DNA of 64,000 nucleotides, from positions 83,299 to 147,298 of the forward strand of contig JAJDBU010000059.1 of the NCBI GenBank assembly GCA_029261195.1. The letters run 5' to 3'. Shown in pieces: positions 63,463-64,000 of the stretch; within the stretch, counting starts at the first letter, position 1; each line of letters begins with the position of its first letter. Source of the stretch: Nitrospirota bacterium. GTDB taxonomy: Bacteria; Nitrospirota; Nitrospiria; SBBL01; JAADHI01. The position numbers and the translations under genes are program-made. The notes beneath the pieces were generated by a model. It was not told where the DNA came from. It did no database searches and saw only the letters and a list, made by a program, of their open reading frames with translations.

Positions 63463-64000
63463 TTAAGCAAAGAAGCTATGCAAGGCGCGCTTCAAGAGGT
63501 TGTTGTCTGGCGCAATGCGAGGCCCCGACAGTAACACGGCGTCTTTCGCAACTGCGGGGGCGGTCTTTTCAAAGTGGGCTTGCACGGCTTCTCCGTCTGC
63601 TTCTCGCTCCAGAATCATGCCTTCCGTCCAGAGATAACCATCCGGCGTTGCAAAGAGCGAGAGGTGTTGCGCGCTCACATTCAAACGTTCAACAAACAAG
63701 GGGTCTTCTGCGGCGTTTCGAATCACGACGGAAGCCACCGCACGATGCGGACGAAAAGGCACGTCGTTCACATTCAAACGTGCACTGGTCCGGCTGGCGT
63801 AACACAAGTCCCCTTCGCGCGTCGAGGGGCCAAACCAGGTATCCGAAGGCCGATGAATGGGAAGCTCCTGTAGGAATTTGGCCGGTTTTCCGGCTTCAAT
63901 GCGAATCCACACGGGAAGACTCACAAACAAGGTAACCTCTTCCCCGGCCGGCACATACAGGGGGGCTTCGGGCCGGATCACGACGGCCCGATCAGGCAAT
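63463..64000 (-). CDS. DUF432 family protein (partial, 5' end outside window)
   Basis: 178 residues to the right window edge, complete at the C-terminus. The block PIHRPSDTWFGPSTREGDL, then LCYASRTSARL, RPHRAVASVVIRN and ERLNVSAQHLSLFATPDGYL are the signature segments of DUF432. No membrane helix is seen, so the protein is probably cytoplasmic. It is 22 bases upstream of an mscS gene on the same strand. Function unknown; association with the channel is suggested by position. Confidence 0.78.
   Translation of the reverse strand, partial: LPDRAVVIRPEAPLYVPAGEEVTLFVSLPVWIRIEAGKPAKFLQELPIHRPSDTWFGPSTREGDLCYASRTSARLNVNDVPFRPHRAVASVVIRNAAEDPLFVERLNVSAQHLSLFATPDGYLWTEGMILEREADGEAVQAHFEKTAPAVAKDAVLLSGPRIAPDNNLLKRALHSFFA

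Overview
The window reads as chromosome from a free-living Gram-negative bacterium. The signs are lipoprotein signal peptides, a MltD-type murein hydrolase, a RimK/RimB pair, HslVU and a BcsA-like cellulose synthase. The order trmFO-xerC-hslV-hslU-argB, a TPP-riboswitch-controlled thiC next to an archaeal-type Thi4, and the wide mix of ion channels would fit Nitrospirota or a deltaproteobacterial-type lineage. No rRNA or other phylogenetic marker is present, so the phylum is an inference. No CRISPR array or intact mobile element was found.

Layout. 1-11 kb: a truncated membrane protein of the spermidine-synthase-fused type, a c-type cytochrome lipoprotein, a cellulose-synthase-like glycosyltransferase with two small exported proteins, HspQ, a cysteine synthase, a glutathionyl-hydroquinone reductase, and a thiamin locus (promoter, TPP aptamer, terminator, thiC, non-Cys thi4). 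11-21.6 kb is accessory: a lone glycosyltransferase, a transposase remnant, a perfect hairpin, and a minus-strand operon with overlapping or abutting genes. That operon encodes a Roco (LRR-ROC-COR) GTPase, a Cys-cluster/coiled-coil protein that looks like the detached Roco C-terminus, a HEPN/MNT toxin-antitoxin pair and a fused 5-oxoprolinase. A degraded second 5-oxoprolinase 3' end and a HigBA module lie beyond it. 21.7-39.2 kb is housekeeping: trmFO, xerC, hslVU, argB, an RNase HI with a viroplasmin-like domain, tRNA-Lys, valS, nadC, birA, a YfgM-like protein, an MltD-like transglycosylase, a PP2C phosphatase and ribE/ribD around an exported esterase.

39.2-51 kb begins with transposase debris and becomes a stress and envelope region. 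It holds a LapA-domain protein, an ECF sigma factor with a small membrane partner and a TM-rich MscS relative, another MscS channel, a two-component system, a diguanylate cyclase, a decayed groEL, a methyltransferase/ATP-grasp fusion and an Hsp20. 51-64 kb is dense in ion and osmotic functions: ZntB, MscS, a CNNM/CorC-like protein, RimB-RimK-aspartoacylase, DUF3422, a MscS relative, a channel-less MgtE half gene beside a full MgtE, a YkvA pseudogene, MscS and DUF432. Five MscS-family genes lie within 23 kb.

Points that stand out are the split Roco system and its operon, the methyltransferase/ATP-grasp fusion whose start codon lies inside a 4x8-bp repeat, the decayed groEL, the many two-copy tandem duplications of 14-20 bp (one of which breaks ykvA), and a sigma70-type promoter that would give a leaderless ribD mRNA.
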